Assembly (NCBI GenBank): GCA_015061765.1 | Contig: SUVZ01000166.1 | Coordinates: 1 to 7,780 of the forward strand | Length of the DNA: 7,780 bases | Direction of reading: 5' to 3' | Source: Lentisphaerota bacterium | GTDB lineage: Bacteria > Verrucomicrobiota > Kiritimatiellia > RFP12 > UBA1067 | Part shown: one piece after another, positions 1 to 6,244 of the stretch | Layout of the letters: each line of letters begins with the position of its first letter | Position numbering within the stretch: position 1 is the first letter of the stretch | Translations under genes and position numbers: made by a program | Notes under the pieces: model-generated | The model's input: only the letters and a program-made list of their open reading frames with translations | What the model was told of the DNA's origin: nothing | The model's database searches: none

Positions 1-60
1 GTTGGCGGCAAACGCCGGAAACATCATTGAGACAACAGAGGCTGTCAGCAGGAATTTCAT
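1..60 (-). CDS. N-terminus of a secreted protein following tolB (3' end outside window)
   Basis: Only the first 20 codons are visible. They read MKFLLTASVVSMMFPAFAAN: one lysine, a hydrophobic core and an A-F-A motif, a standard signal peptide with likely signal peptidase I cleavage after AFA. The product should therefore be periplasmic or outer-membrane. The gene starts 26 nt after the tolB stop and is probably cotranscribed. An in-frame ATG two codons earlier (position 66) is possible, but the AAAGG at 70-74 lies only 3 nt from it and 9 nt from the ATG at 60, so I chose 60. In many Gram-negatives the gene after tolB is pal, or cpoB/ybgF slightly further on. No lipobox cysteine is seen in these residues, so a classical Pal lipoprotein is not supported. 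The identity cannot be decided from the fragment. Confidence 0.6.
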   Translation of the reverse strand, partial: MKFLLTASVVSMMFPAFAAN

Positions 61-69
61 AGTCATACG

Positions 70-74
70 CCTTT
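70..74 (-). promoter_or_regulatory. Ribosome binding site of the gene after tolB
   Basis: AAAGG on the minus strand, 9 nt before the ATG at 60 and only 3 nt before the alternative ATG at 66. The spacing equals that seen for four other genes here and decides the start. Confidence 0.5.
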
Positions 75-86
75 CGTGTAAAACGC

Positions 87-1250
87 TTATTTGCTCATGG
101 CCGGATTCATCCAGTTGCCGGAATTATGGAACATCTGCACCGGATTCGAGTCTCCATCGGGATCGGAGTCCACGATGAAGATCGCCTTGTCGCGCGCCGC
201 CACGATATGGCGGCTGTCCGCCGCCCACGTCGGATCCTGCCACGAACCCGGTTTGGTGACCGCACGGGCGGTGGACTCGCCTCCGTTCGGGGCGGATACC
301 ATCACGCACCACTGCCCGGCCTGAAGGGAGGACCAGCAGAGCTTGCCGTCCTGGGCCCAGTCGGGACGGGTGTTTTGGCGGCCCTTCGATGTGTAGCGGG
401 TGGATTTGCGGGTTGCAACGTCGCAGATGTATATCTGAGGGTTGCGCGTCTGATCGGAGACATAGGCGATCTTGCGTCCGTCGGGGCTCCAGCACGGGCT
501 GGACTCGGCGGCAGCGGCCGTTTTTGTCAGACGGATGATTGTACGCTTCGCGAGATCCATCACATAGAGTTCCGGATTTCCCTGGTAGGAAAGGATGATC
601 GCAGCCGAACGTCCGTCAGGCGAGACCGCCGCGCCAGAGGCGCCGTTCTTGAACGCGCCGAGGCATTCGCGCTCGGACGTTTCCGTATTGATCCTGTACA
701 CAAGCTGCTTCTCGTGAAGGAAGCCGGTGTAGTAGATGTCGCGCCCGTTAGGCGCCCAGCGGGGACCGACCGCCGCACGACCGTCGGAGGTGATCTGCTT
801 CATGTCAAAACCGTCTGGATAGCAGGTATAGAGCTCCGCATTGTTGGATCCCTTGCGGTTCACGAACGCGAGACGGGTGGTCGCAAAACCCTTTCCTCCG
901 TCGGAGAACGCCTCTACGATCGCATCCGAGAAACGGCGCGCCGCCATTCTTGCCGACGGATCGCCGGACACCGCCTCGTTCGAACGGACCACTTTTCCCC
1001 GCCCGGCCGCAGTGACGGCGCCGCCGGCCAGACCTGTCACCGTGATCGTCCCGGACGGAGCCACCTTGAATATACCGGAAAGCTCAAGATTCCTCTTGAG
1101 GCACTTCTGATACCATGCGCTCCCCTGCACGTTGACGGAAACGGTAATCTTCTCGGCCCCCGCCTTTTCGACCTTGACGACAGGGGCGGCTCCGCACACG
1201 AGCGAAACGGCCAACGCGCACACAACAGCAATGTTCTCCATTCTTCTCAT
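87..1250 (-). CDS. tolB: Tol-Pal system beta-propeller protein TolB
   Basis: Periplasmic component of the Tol-Pal envelope system, which in studied bacteria binds Pal and TolA and helps outer-membrane constriction at division. The 387-residue product has a signal peptide (about 1-22; MRRMENIAVV then a hydrophobic core ending CGAA). A short N-terminal domain follows (about 23-120; LKRNLELSGIFKV resembles the TolB 'L..SG.F' motif). Then come WD40-like/PD40 propeller blades: LAFVNRKG (127-134), SPDGRSAA (210-217), SPDGRKIAYVSDQTRNPQIY (255-274), and later blades with WAQDGK and WAADSRH. The start at 1250 is preceded by AAAGG 9 nt away; an upstream in-frame ATG at 1301 would put 17 charged residues before the signal peptide and is unlikely. 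Against E. coli TolB as recalled, the N-terminal domain is about 35-40 residues shorter, missing material between SGIFKV and GTITVTG. The mature protein carries seven cysteines. The gene lies 54 nt after lpxA. Confidence 0.93.
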   Translation of the reverse strand: MRRMENIAVVCALAVSLVCGAAPVVKVEKAGAEKITVSVNVQGSAWYQKCLKRNLELSGIFKVAPSGTITVTGLAGGAVTAAGRGKVVRSNEAVSGDPSARMAARRFSDAIVEAFSDGGKGFATTRLAFVNRKGSNNAELYTCYPDGFDMKQITSDGRAAVGPRWAPNGRDIYYTGFLHEKQLVYRINTETSERECLGAFKNGASGAAVSPDGRSAAIILSYQGNPELYVMDLAKRTIIRLTKTAAAAESSPCWSPDGRKIAYVSDQTRNPQIYICDVATRKSTRYTSKGRQNTRPDWAQDGKLCWSSLQAGQWCVMVSAPNGGESTARAVTKPGSWQDPTWAADSRHIVAARDKAIFIVDSDPDGDSNPVQMFHNSGNWMNPAMSK

Positions 1251-1259
1251 TTCAACTGA

Positions 1260-1264
1260 CCTTT
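1260..1264 (-). promoter_or_regulatory. Ribosome binding site of tolB
   Basis: AAAGG on the minus strand, 9 nt before the ATG at 1250. It supports 1250 over the upstream ATG at 1301 and the internal ATG at 1241. Confidence 0.6.
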
Positions 1265-1304
1265 CAGCTTCTTCTTGATGGGGTGTATAGATCAATGGCA
1301 TCCA

Positions 1305-2087
1305 TCAGCAGACGCCACGGGCAGAATTGCGGTAGAACTGAACGAGCTCCTTCACCTCGTCGTACTGTTCGACATCGTTCTCGACGCGCTCCAGAGCCTG
1401 CGAACGGTTCATGCCGGAGTGGTAGATGAAGCGGAACGCCTCCTTGAGCGCGGCGATGACGTCATTGGAGAAGCCGCGACGCTTGAGGCCGACAACATTA
1501 GGACCTATAACCTTGAGCGAGCCTTCGACCATATCGCCCAGCATGAACGGCGGGAAATCCTGGCGTATCTTCGACATGCCGCCGACCATCGCATGCCGGC
1601 CCACGCTGCAGAACTGATGCGCCGCCGCGCAACCGCCGACAATCGCCCAGTCGTTGAGATGGACGTCGCCCGCAAGCTGCACGGAATTGGAGCAGATGAC
1701 ATGGTTGCCGAGAATGCATCCATGCGCGGCATGGCAATAGGCCATGAACAGACAATCGGATCCGATGATCGTCTTCTCTCCATCCTTCGTCCCCAGATGC
1801 ACGGTCGCAAATTCGCGAATTACGGTGCGGTCGCCGATCTCCACATAGGAAATCGATCCCTCCTGGTATTTCAGGTCCTGCGTCTTCATCCCGATCAGGG
1901 CGTACGGGAATATCTGGCACTTTTCCCCGATTGTCGTATGTCCGTCGATTATGGCACCCTGCCCGACAGTCGTACCTGCGCCAAGCCTGACATTGCCACC
2001 GATGGTCGCATACGGACCTATCTTGACACCTTCACCCAGCAGGGCGTTCTTGTCCACCATTGCGGTGGGATGAACTTCAATAGACAT
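1305..2087 (-). CDS. lpxA: Acyl-ACP--UDP-N-acetylglucosamine O-acyltransferase LpxA
   Basis: Cytosolic homotrimeric enzyme that transfers a (3-hydroxy)acyl chain from acyl carrier protein to the 3-OH of UDP-GlcNAc, the first step of lipid A synthesis. At 260 residues it matches the family (E. coli 262). Residues 1-185 form hexapeptide repeats of the left-handed beta-helix (e.g. VKIGPYATIGGNVRLGAGTT, 21-40). Family motifs are QDLKY (70-74), VEIGDRTVIRE (82-92), CHAAHG (118-123) with His122 aligning to the catalytic His125 of E. coli, and AAHQF (155-159). The helical C-terminal domain opens with GLKRRGFS (200-207). Gly170 in MVGG aligns with the E. coli 'hydrocarbon ruler' Gly173, which suggests a long acyl chain. 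ATG at 2087 has AGGAG 9 nt upstream. The gene follows the LptF-type gene by 17 nt and precedes tolB. The usual lpxD/fabZ/lpxB neighbours are absent from the window. Confidence 0.97.
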   Translation of the reverse strand: MSIEVHPTAMVDKNALLGEGVKIGPYATIGGNVRLGAGTTVGQGAIIDGHTTIGEKCQIFPYALIGMKTQDLKYQEGSISYVEIGDRTVIREFATVHLGTKDGEKTIIGSDCLFMAYCHAAHGCILGNHVICSNSVQLAGDVHLNDWAIVGGCAAAHQFCSVGRHAMVGGMSKIRQDFPPFMLGDMVEGSLKVIGPNVVGLKRRGFSNDVIAALKEAFRFIYHSGMNRSQALERVENDVEQYDEVKELVQFYRNSARGVC

Positions 2088-2096
2088 GGGACTGTT

Positions 2097-2101
2097 CTCC
2101 T
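2097..2101 (-). promoter_or_regulatory. Ribosome binding site of lpxA
   Basis: AGGAG on the minus strand, 9 nt before the lpxA ATG and only 3 nt after the stop codon of the upstream lptF-type gene. This fits translation of the two genes from one transcript. It is the strongest Shine-Dalgarno sequence seen in the window. Confidence 0.75.
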
Positions 2102-2104
2102 ATT

Positions 2105-3220
2105 TTAAAGGTTTTTGGGTACAAGATATGAAGCCAGCAGCATGCATGCCAGCACAGGAAGCCAAATGAGATACTCGGGCTGCACCCTGAAGTTCTTGGA
2201 GAGACTCGACATCAGGATGATGACCATATAGTACGAAAGCGCGACGACAAGCGATATCGCCATGCCTATCGAACTCTCCTTACGCTGAGCACGAATCCCC
2301 AGCGGAGCCCCGACCAGCACAAAGCATATCGAGGCGAATGCAAACACCCACCGCTTCTGGAACTCTGTTTGGATATCGCTCAGATGGCGTTTGGCGAAAT
2401 AGCGAGCTGTCCCCTTCTTGGAGGTCCCTTTGGCGTTGGCGACATTGGCCTTGGCCTTCGATATGGCCGAAGTCATCTCGAAGAAGCGGAAGTCCTTCTC
2501 TTTGCGGTTGTACTTGCCTGACTTCAGGGCGTCGACAATACGATGCTGGTAGCGGGCCGCACGTGCCATTCCGGGATGAGCCTCATCCATCGGATCGACC
2601 GTAAGGTTGTACAGGTCAAGACAGATGTCACGCCCTTCACTGGTGACAAGCGCCTTGCGGGCCGTTATCTCCCGGTCGAATTTCGGATTCGACTGATCGA
2701 GCACGATCAGATTGTGAAGCCAGTTGCCCTCCTTTGACGAAAAATACAGCTTCATCTTCGGGAAATCGTCTATGACACGTCCCGGCTCCAGCAGCTCAAG
2801 GCCCGACCCTACGGTAATTCGCTTTGCGAGACTGCGGCGAATCTCATGCCCACGAGGAACGATTTCGTTGTTTATGTACAGACCGAGAAGCGTCATTGAA
2901 GCGGCGAACACAAGAGGCCAACGCATGACAGACAGCAGATTGACCCCGCACGCCCGCATGGCGGCTATCTCTGAATCGGCAGACATGCGGGAGAACACCA
3001 GCACCGATGAAACCAGGAGCGCGAGCGGTATCGTCCACTGCATTGTCTCGGGAAAGCATACAAGCGCAAACTGACCGACAAGCTCTATCGGCACACCCGA
3101 GAGGATGTAACTCACCACCTGAACCATCAAACCAATGGTCAACACAAACGACAGCACGAGAAACGCCATGAAAAACGACGTTAAAAACGAACCGAAAACA
3201 TATCTTTGAAGGGTTTTCAT
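2105..3220 (-). CDS. lptF: LPS export ABC transporter permease, LptF/LptG (YjgP/YjgQ) family
   Basis: Inner-membrane permease of the LptB2FG complex, which extracts LPS from the inner membrane and feeds it to the periplasmic Lpt bridge. The 371-residue product (E. coli LptF 366, LptG 360) has the family layout: three N-terminal membrane segments (about 10-38, 47-75, 98-117), a soluble periplasmic domain (about 120-285), and three C-terminal membrane segments (about 291-310, 318-340, 349-367). The hallmark SRMSADSEIAAMRACGVNLL (78-97) follows TM2, and VLVGAPLGIR (301-310) opens the C-terminal half. The SEI..M.ACG wording is closer to LptF than LptG as I recall them, but the split is uncertain and only one such gene is present. 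The start is unsettled: ATG at 3220 gives the family-like MKTLQRYVFGSF but has no clear Shine-Dalgarno; an in-frame TTG at 3241, 15 nt after the preceding stop and with a weak GGG 8 nt upstream, would add seven residues. Confidence 0.88.
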   Translation of the reverse strand: MKTLQRYVFGSFLTSFFMAFLVLSFVLTIGLMVQVVSYILSGVPIELVGQFALVCFPETMQWTIPLALLVSSVLVFSRMSADSEIAAMRACGVNLLSVMRWPLVFAASMTLLGLYINNEIVPRGHEIRRSLAKRITVGSGLELLEPGRVIDDFPKMKLYFSSKEGNWLHNLIVLDQSNPKFDREITARKALVTSEGRDICLDLYNLTVDPMDEAHPGMARAARYQHRIVDALKSGKYNRKEKDFRFFEMTSAISKAKANVANAKGTSKKGTARYFAKRHLSDIQTEFQKRWVFAFASICFVLVGAPLGIRAQRKESSIGMAISLVVALSYYMVIILMSSLSKNFRVQPEYLIWLPVLACMLLASYLVPKNL

Positions 3221-3256
3221 TAATTGCACGAATTCTATCAAAACATCGGCCCAAAC

Positions 3257-4024
3257 TCAAGCCAACGTCACTTCGCGCCCGTCATTGCGCAGAATCGCAG
3301 AATCGAGGATTCCGGCCTGCCGCCTCTGCGCAAGCGCCCGCGCAACGTCCGGAACGGCGGCAAGCAGACGCCTTGTGTAGTCGCTCTGCGGACTCTCGAA
3401 CACGTCCGCAGCGTTACCGGCATCGACGAAAATCCCCCTCTGCATCACGCACACGCGGTCGCACACGTTCTTGACGACCGCAAGATCGTGCGCAATCAGC
3501 AGAATGGAGAGATTAAGCTCATGGCGGAGCTCGCGGAGAAGGTTCAGTATGCGCGCCTGGACGCTCACGTCCAGCGCGCTCACAGGCTCGTCGGCGATAA
3601 GCACATCCGGCTCGCACGCCAACGCACGCGCTATGCTGACGCGCTGGCACTGTCCGCCGGACATCTCACGCGGATACTGCTCAAGGACTGCGGAACTAAG
3701 CCCCACAATATCAAGCAATTCACCGACCGTGCGCCTTGACAAACGCTTGACCTTCAGCACCTCCTCAAGCGTCTGCCTTACCGTCATGCGCGGATTGAGC
3801 GAACCCACCGCATCCTGAAACACCATTTGGACGGACTTCGCGTTGCACACGACCCTTCCCGAAAACGGCTTTTCCAATCCGATGAGAGTCCTCGCTATCG
3901 TGGACTTTCCGCTGCCCGACTCGCCGACAATACCCAGAGTCTCGCCTCTGCGGAGAGTGAAACTCACACCCTTCACCGCCTCCATCGCGCCATAACGCAC
4001 CTTAAGATCGATCACTTCAATCAT
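3257..4024 (-). CDS. OppF/DppF-type ABC transporter ATP-binding protein (lone)
   Basis: Cytoplasmic ATPase of the peptide/nickel ABC importer class. The 255 residues contain Walker A GESGSGKST (34-42), Q-loop VFQD (68-71), the class-typical SLNPRMTV (75-82), signature MSGGQ (121-125), Walker B VLIADE (141-146) followed by PVSALDVSVQARILNLL, and H-loop His179 in LIAHDLAVV. This wording (SLNPR, EPVSALDVSVQA) is typical of OppD/OppF/DppD/DppF. The C-terminus begins the peptide-transporter tail (SPQSDYTRRLLAAVP, 211-225) but is shorter than the usual 310-330-residue proteins. The residue after the signature is Cys126 (GGQCQR), where Arg or Gln is usual. Start choice: ATG at 4024 gives the typical MIEVIDLKVRYG; ATG at 4042 would prepend MIWCAK; neither has a strong ribosome site. 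No binding protein or permease partner lies within the window, so the substrate is unknown. Confidence 0.87.
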   Translation of the reverse strand: MIEVIDLKVRYGAMEAVKGVSFTLRRGETLGIVGESGSGKSTIARTLIGLEKPFSGRVVCNAKSVQMVFQDAVGSLNPRMTVRQTLEEVLKVKRLSRRTVGELLDIVGLSSAVLEQYPREMSGGQCQRVSIARALACEPDVLIADEPVSALDVSVQARILNLLRELRHELNLSILLIAHDLAVVKNVCDRVCVMQRGIFVDAGNAADVFESPQSDYTRRLLAAVPDVARALAQRRQAGILDSAILRNDGREVTLA

Positions 4025-4048
4025 TTTCGCGCACCATATCATTCACGG

Positions 4049-4079
4049 AGCCGGTTGGTTCGCAGCCGAAGGCCCGGCT
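4049..4079 (-). other. Two mutually exclusive short inverted repeats between the two ATPase genes
   Basis: On the minus strand CCGGCT/AGCCGG arms at 4049-4054 and 4074-4079 can form a 6-bp stem with a 19-nt loop. Alternatively AGCCG/CGGCT arms at 4064-4068 and 4075-4079 form a 5-bp stem with a 6-nt loop. Both share the arm that overlaps the upstream TAG stop. No U-tract follows, so this is not a standard terminator. It could be chance in GC-rich DNA. Confidence 0.2.
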
Positions 4080-4761
4080 ATACCTCGTACTTCAGTATTC
4101 TCCCGTCCTTCACGACAATGTGGCTCTTTGCATATGCATCGATGTCCGGCTCGTGAGTGACGACAATGACAGTCTTGCCCTGTTCGTAGAGCTCCTGGAA
4201 AAGACCCATGATCTGTACGGACGTCTTGGAGTCGAGATTGCCTGTAGGCTCGTCGGCCAGAAGCACGGCAGGGTCGTTAGCCAAGGCGCGGGCGACGGCC
4301 ACACGCTGTCGCTGACCGCCGGAGAGCTCGGACGGAAGATGCATAAGGCGGTGGTCTATCTCGACCTTCTCCGCAAGCTCCTTTGCGCGGCGTGTCCGTT
4401 CGGCCTTGGGGACGCCGAGATAGAACATCGGCATTTCGATGTTGTCCAGCACCGTCAGCTGCGGAATGAGATGGAAGCTCTGGAACACAAAGCCGAGATT
4501 CTTCAGCCGATGGTCCGAGAGCGCGTTGTCGCTCATGTTCGAGACGTCCGTGCCGTTCAGATGGTAGGATCCGGACGTCGGACGGTCCAGGCATCCGAGA
4601 ATGTTCAGCAGGGTCGATTTGCCGGATCCTGAAGGCCCCATTATCGCCACATACTGACCCTTCCGGATCGTGAACGACACGCCGTCAAGAGCCTTCACCG
4701 TTTCGCCGCCGACAGTATAGTGGCGGCGCACGTCATTGAGCACTACCACTTCCTCTGCCAT
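4078..4761 (-). CDS. MacB/LolD-type ABC transporter ATP-binding protein
   Basis: Cytoplasmic ATPase that drives a type VII-like (MacB/LolCDE/FtsEX) transporter, probably powering the channel-adaptor pair encoded just upstream. The 227 residues have Walker A GPSGSGKST (42-50), then LLNILGCLDRPTSG (51-64), Q-loop FVFQSFHLIPQLTV (91-104), signature LSGGQRQR (146-153), Walker B VLLADEPTGNLD (166-177) and H-loop His203 (VVTHEPD). The GCLDRPTSG and EPTGNLD wording is typical of MacB nucleotide-binding domains and LolD. It is a stand-alone ATPase: no permease is fused, and none follows it. Start: ATG codons at 4779, 4770 and 4761 are all in frame; only 4761 has a good Shine-Dalgarno (GGAG, 9 nt away), giving MAEEVVVLNDVRRHY. 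The gene overlaps the adaptor gene by 29 nt, indicating translational coupling. FtsE/LolD or a MacB-like exporter are alternatives; context favours MacB-like export. Confidence 0.92.
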   Translation of the reverse strand: MAEEVVVLNDVRRHYTVGGETVKALDGVSFTIRKGQYVAIMGPSGSGKSTLLNILGCLDRPTSGSYHLNGTDVSNMSDNALSDHRLKNLGFVFQSFHLIPQLTVLDNIEMPMFYLGVPKAERTRRAKELAEKVEIDHRLMHLPSELSGGQRQRVAVARALANDPAVLLADEPTGNLDSKTSVQIMGLFQELYEQGKTVIVVTHEPDIDAYAKSHIVVKDGRILKYEV

Positions 4762-6235
4762 CTGAATCATCTCCGCCATTCACTTCTTCGTCCTTTTCCT
4801 CCTGAACCGGCGGCGCAGTCATTACGACTTCGCCAGGCTTCACGCCCTTGAGGATGTGGATCATGCGATTGTTGTCCAGTCCAACCTCGACCTTGCGCAG
4901 TTCCCACTCCGAATCGTCCTGCACATACACATAGGCGTCATCATCAATGCGCACCACGCACTGGATCGGACAGTACACAGCCTTGGCGAACGTCTCCTTC
5001 ACGAGCTCGACGTCACAGCTCATGCCGGGACGCACGACGGCATCGCAGAAGTCGCATTCCAATTCACACTTGAACATCTTCAGATCGGGATTGAGGCGCG
5101 TAGACTGCGCATCAGGAAGGATGCCGATCTTTGTGAGCCTGCCCGAGAACACCTGATCGGGGAATGCATCCACCTTGACCGTCGCGGACATCCCCACCTC
5201 AAGCTTGTTGAGCGAGGATTCCGGAACCATTATCTCCACGATCATGCCGGTGTCCAGCGGAATGTATATCAGCTCCTGGCGCTGGACGGCGGATTCTCCG
5301 GCCGCAATCGGATTTTCCCACCAACGGCGCTTGGCGGTCGCGGCGTAGAGGACGATGCCGTTCGTGGGCGCGAATATCTTCGACTTAGAAATCTGGAAGT
5401 TGAGCTCCGCCAGTCGGTTCGTCGCCCGGTAGTACTCGCGGCTGCGCTGGACGATCTCCGTCTCGCCCTGGCGAATCTGCGACTTGTTCTGCCAGACGGT
5501 GCGCGCAACGGCGCGCGTGGCCTTGCGGACATTCGACTGAAGCGTGGCGCGCTTCTGGTGAACCGTATAGTTCGTGAGAACGTTCATCTTGGTCTTCGCC
5601 ATTTCGAGATCGATCTCCTTGCGGCGCAGGGCCAACTCGTCCGCCTGCAGTTCGGTGCGGGTGAGGAAGCCCTCCTTGGCAAGCTTGCGGCTCCACTCCA
5701 GCTTCTCGGCGGCGCGCTGAAGCTCCTCGTCCGCAAGGGCGATATCGGCTTCGCGCTGGCGCTTCTCCTCGGGGAAGTCGCCCTTCTCGTACTTCTCGAG
5801 CTCCATCTTCGCGAGATCAAGCGTCACCTCGCGCTCAAGCAGATTGCCTTCGCACTCTCCCTTCGTCACCCCAAGACGCTCCTCCGCGATGATGAGGTTG
5901 CCGTGGGCCGTATTCGCCGTTATCTCCTGGTCGTTTCGCTTCTCCACCAGCGCAGCCGCGTCAAATTCGACGAGGAGATCGCCCGTCTTGACGTTCACGC
6001 CGTCCTCCACGACCCACAGGATCGTGTTGCGCCCCTCTAGCTCACTGCGCAGAATCACCTTGTCACGGCTCTGCACCGAACCGGACGCCGTAATGCCGAT
6101 CGTGAGCGGGCCTTCCGTCACGGTGAACACCGGCGTGGTGTCGTCAGCGGCGTCGCCGCCGCCAAACAGCCATACGGACAGCACGGCGGCCGCCAACGCC
6201 GTCACCAGAATCCAAAACCATTTTTTCTTGATCAT
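4733..6235 (-). CDS. Periplasmic adaptor (membrane fusion protein), MacA/HlyD class
   Basis: Links an inner-membrane transporter to a TolC-like channel. The 500-residue product begins MIKKKWFWIL with one membrane anchor (about 6-24) and no lipobox. It then has a first half-lipoyl segment (about 60-95; VEDGVNVKTGDLLVEFD at 76-92), a long alpha-helical hairpin (about 96-283, rich in Glu/Lys/Arg/Leu), the second half-lipoyl segment SKIFAPTNGIVLYA (285-298), a beta-barrel domain (about 325-415; VPESSLNKLEVGMSATVKV at 337-355) and a membrane-proximal domain. The tail after about 477 is acidic (QEEKDEEVNGGDDSDG). It is longer than E. coli MacA (about 370) because of the hairpin. Six cysteines fall at 390, 394, 397, 407, 422 and 426. 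ATG at 6235 has GGGGG 9 nt upstream. The open frame extends further 5' but that part overlaps the channel gene in another frame and is not protein-like. It starts 28 nt after the channel gene and its end overlaps the ATPase gene. Confidence 0.93.
   Translation of the reverse strand: MIKKKWFWILVTALAAAVLSVWLFGGGDAADDTTPVFTVTEGPLTIGITASGSVQSRDKVILRSELEGRNTILWVVEDGVNVKTGDLLVEFDAAALVEKRNDQEITANTAHGNLIIAEERLGVTKGECEGNLLEREVTLDLAKMELEKYEKGDFPEEKRQREADIALADEELQRAAEKLEWSRKLAKEGFLTRTELQADELALRRKEIDLEMAKTKMNVLTNYTVHQKRATLQSNVRKATRAVARTVWQNKSQIRQGETEIVQRSREYYRATNRLAELNFQISKSKIFAPTNGIVLYAATAKRRWWENPIAAGESAVQRQELIYIPLDTGMIVEIMVPESSLNKLEVGMSATVKVDAFPDQVFSGRLTKIGILPDAQSTRLNPDLKMFKCELECDFCDAVVRPGMSCDVELVKETFAKAVYCPIQCVVRIDDDAYVYVQDDSEWELRKVEVGLDNNRMIHILKGVKPGEVVMTAPPVQEEKDEEVNGGDDSDGRGSGSAQ
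4771..4774 (-). promoter_or_regulatory. Ribosome binding site of the MacB-type ATPase gene, inside the adaptor gene
   Basis: GGAG (within GGCGGAG) on the minus strand, 9 nt before the ATG at 4761. It lies inside the last codons of the adaptor gene and discriminates against the in-frame ATGs at 4770 and 4779. Confidence 0.55.
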
Positions 6236-6244
6236 CTTGTTGCA

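Noticed and set aside
1182..1200. Possible lipobox in the TolB leader (SLVC)
   Set aside because: Valine at -1 and leucine at -2 do not fit a lipobox (Gly/Ala/Ser needed at -1). A normal signal peptidase I leader is more likely.
126..1259. Long plus-strand open frame (377 codons) opposite tolB
   Set aside because: It is antisense to a clear tolB. Its translation is Arg/Gly/His-rich with no domain I recognise, as expected for a shadow frame in GC-rich DNA.
1248..1301. Upstream tolB start at 1301
   Set aside because: It would add 17 mostly polar residues before the signal peptide, and the Shine-Dalgarno at 1260-1264 points to 1250.
1251..1304. TATACA as a -10 promoter element in the lpxA-tolB gap
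   Set aside because: No acceptable -35 element lies 16-18 nt upstream, and a single hexamer is weak evidence.
1275..2108. Plus-strand open frame (277 codons) opposite lpxA
   Set aside because: A shadow of lpxA; composition is biased and no motifs were seen.
4856..6040. Long plus-strand open frame (394 codons) opposite the adaptor gene
   Set aside because: Its repetitive Leu/Arg/His content mirrors the helical hairpin codons on the other strand. There is no signal of a real protein family.
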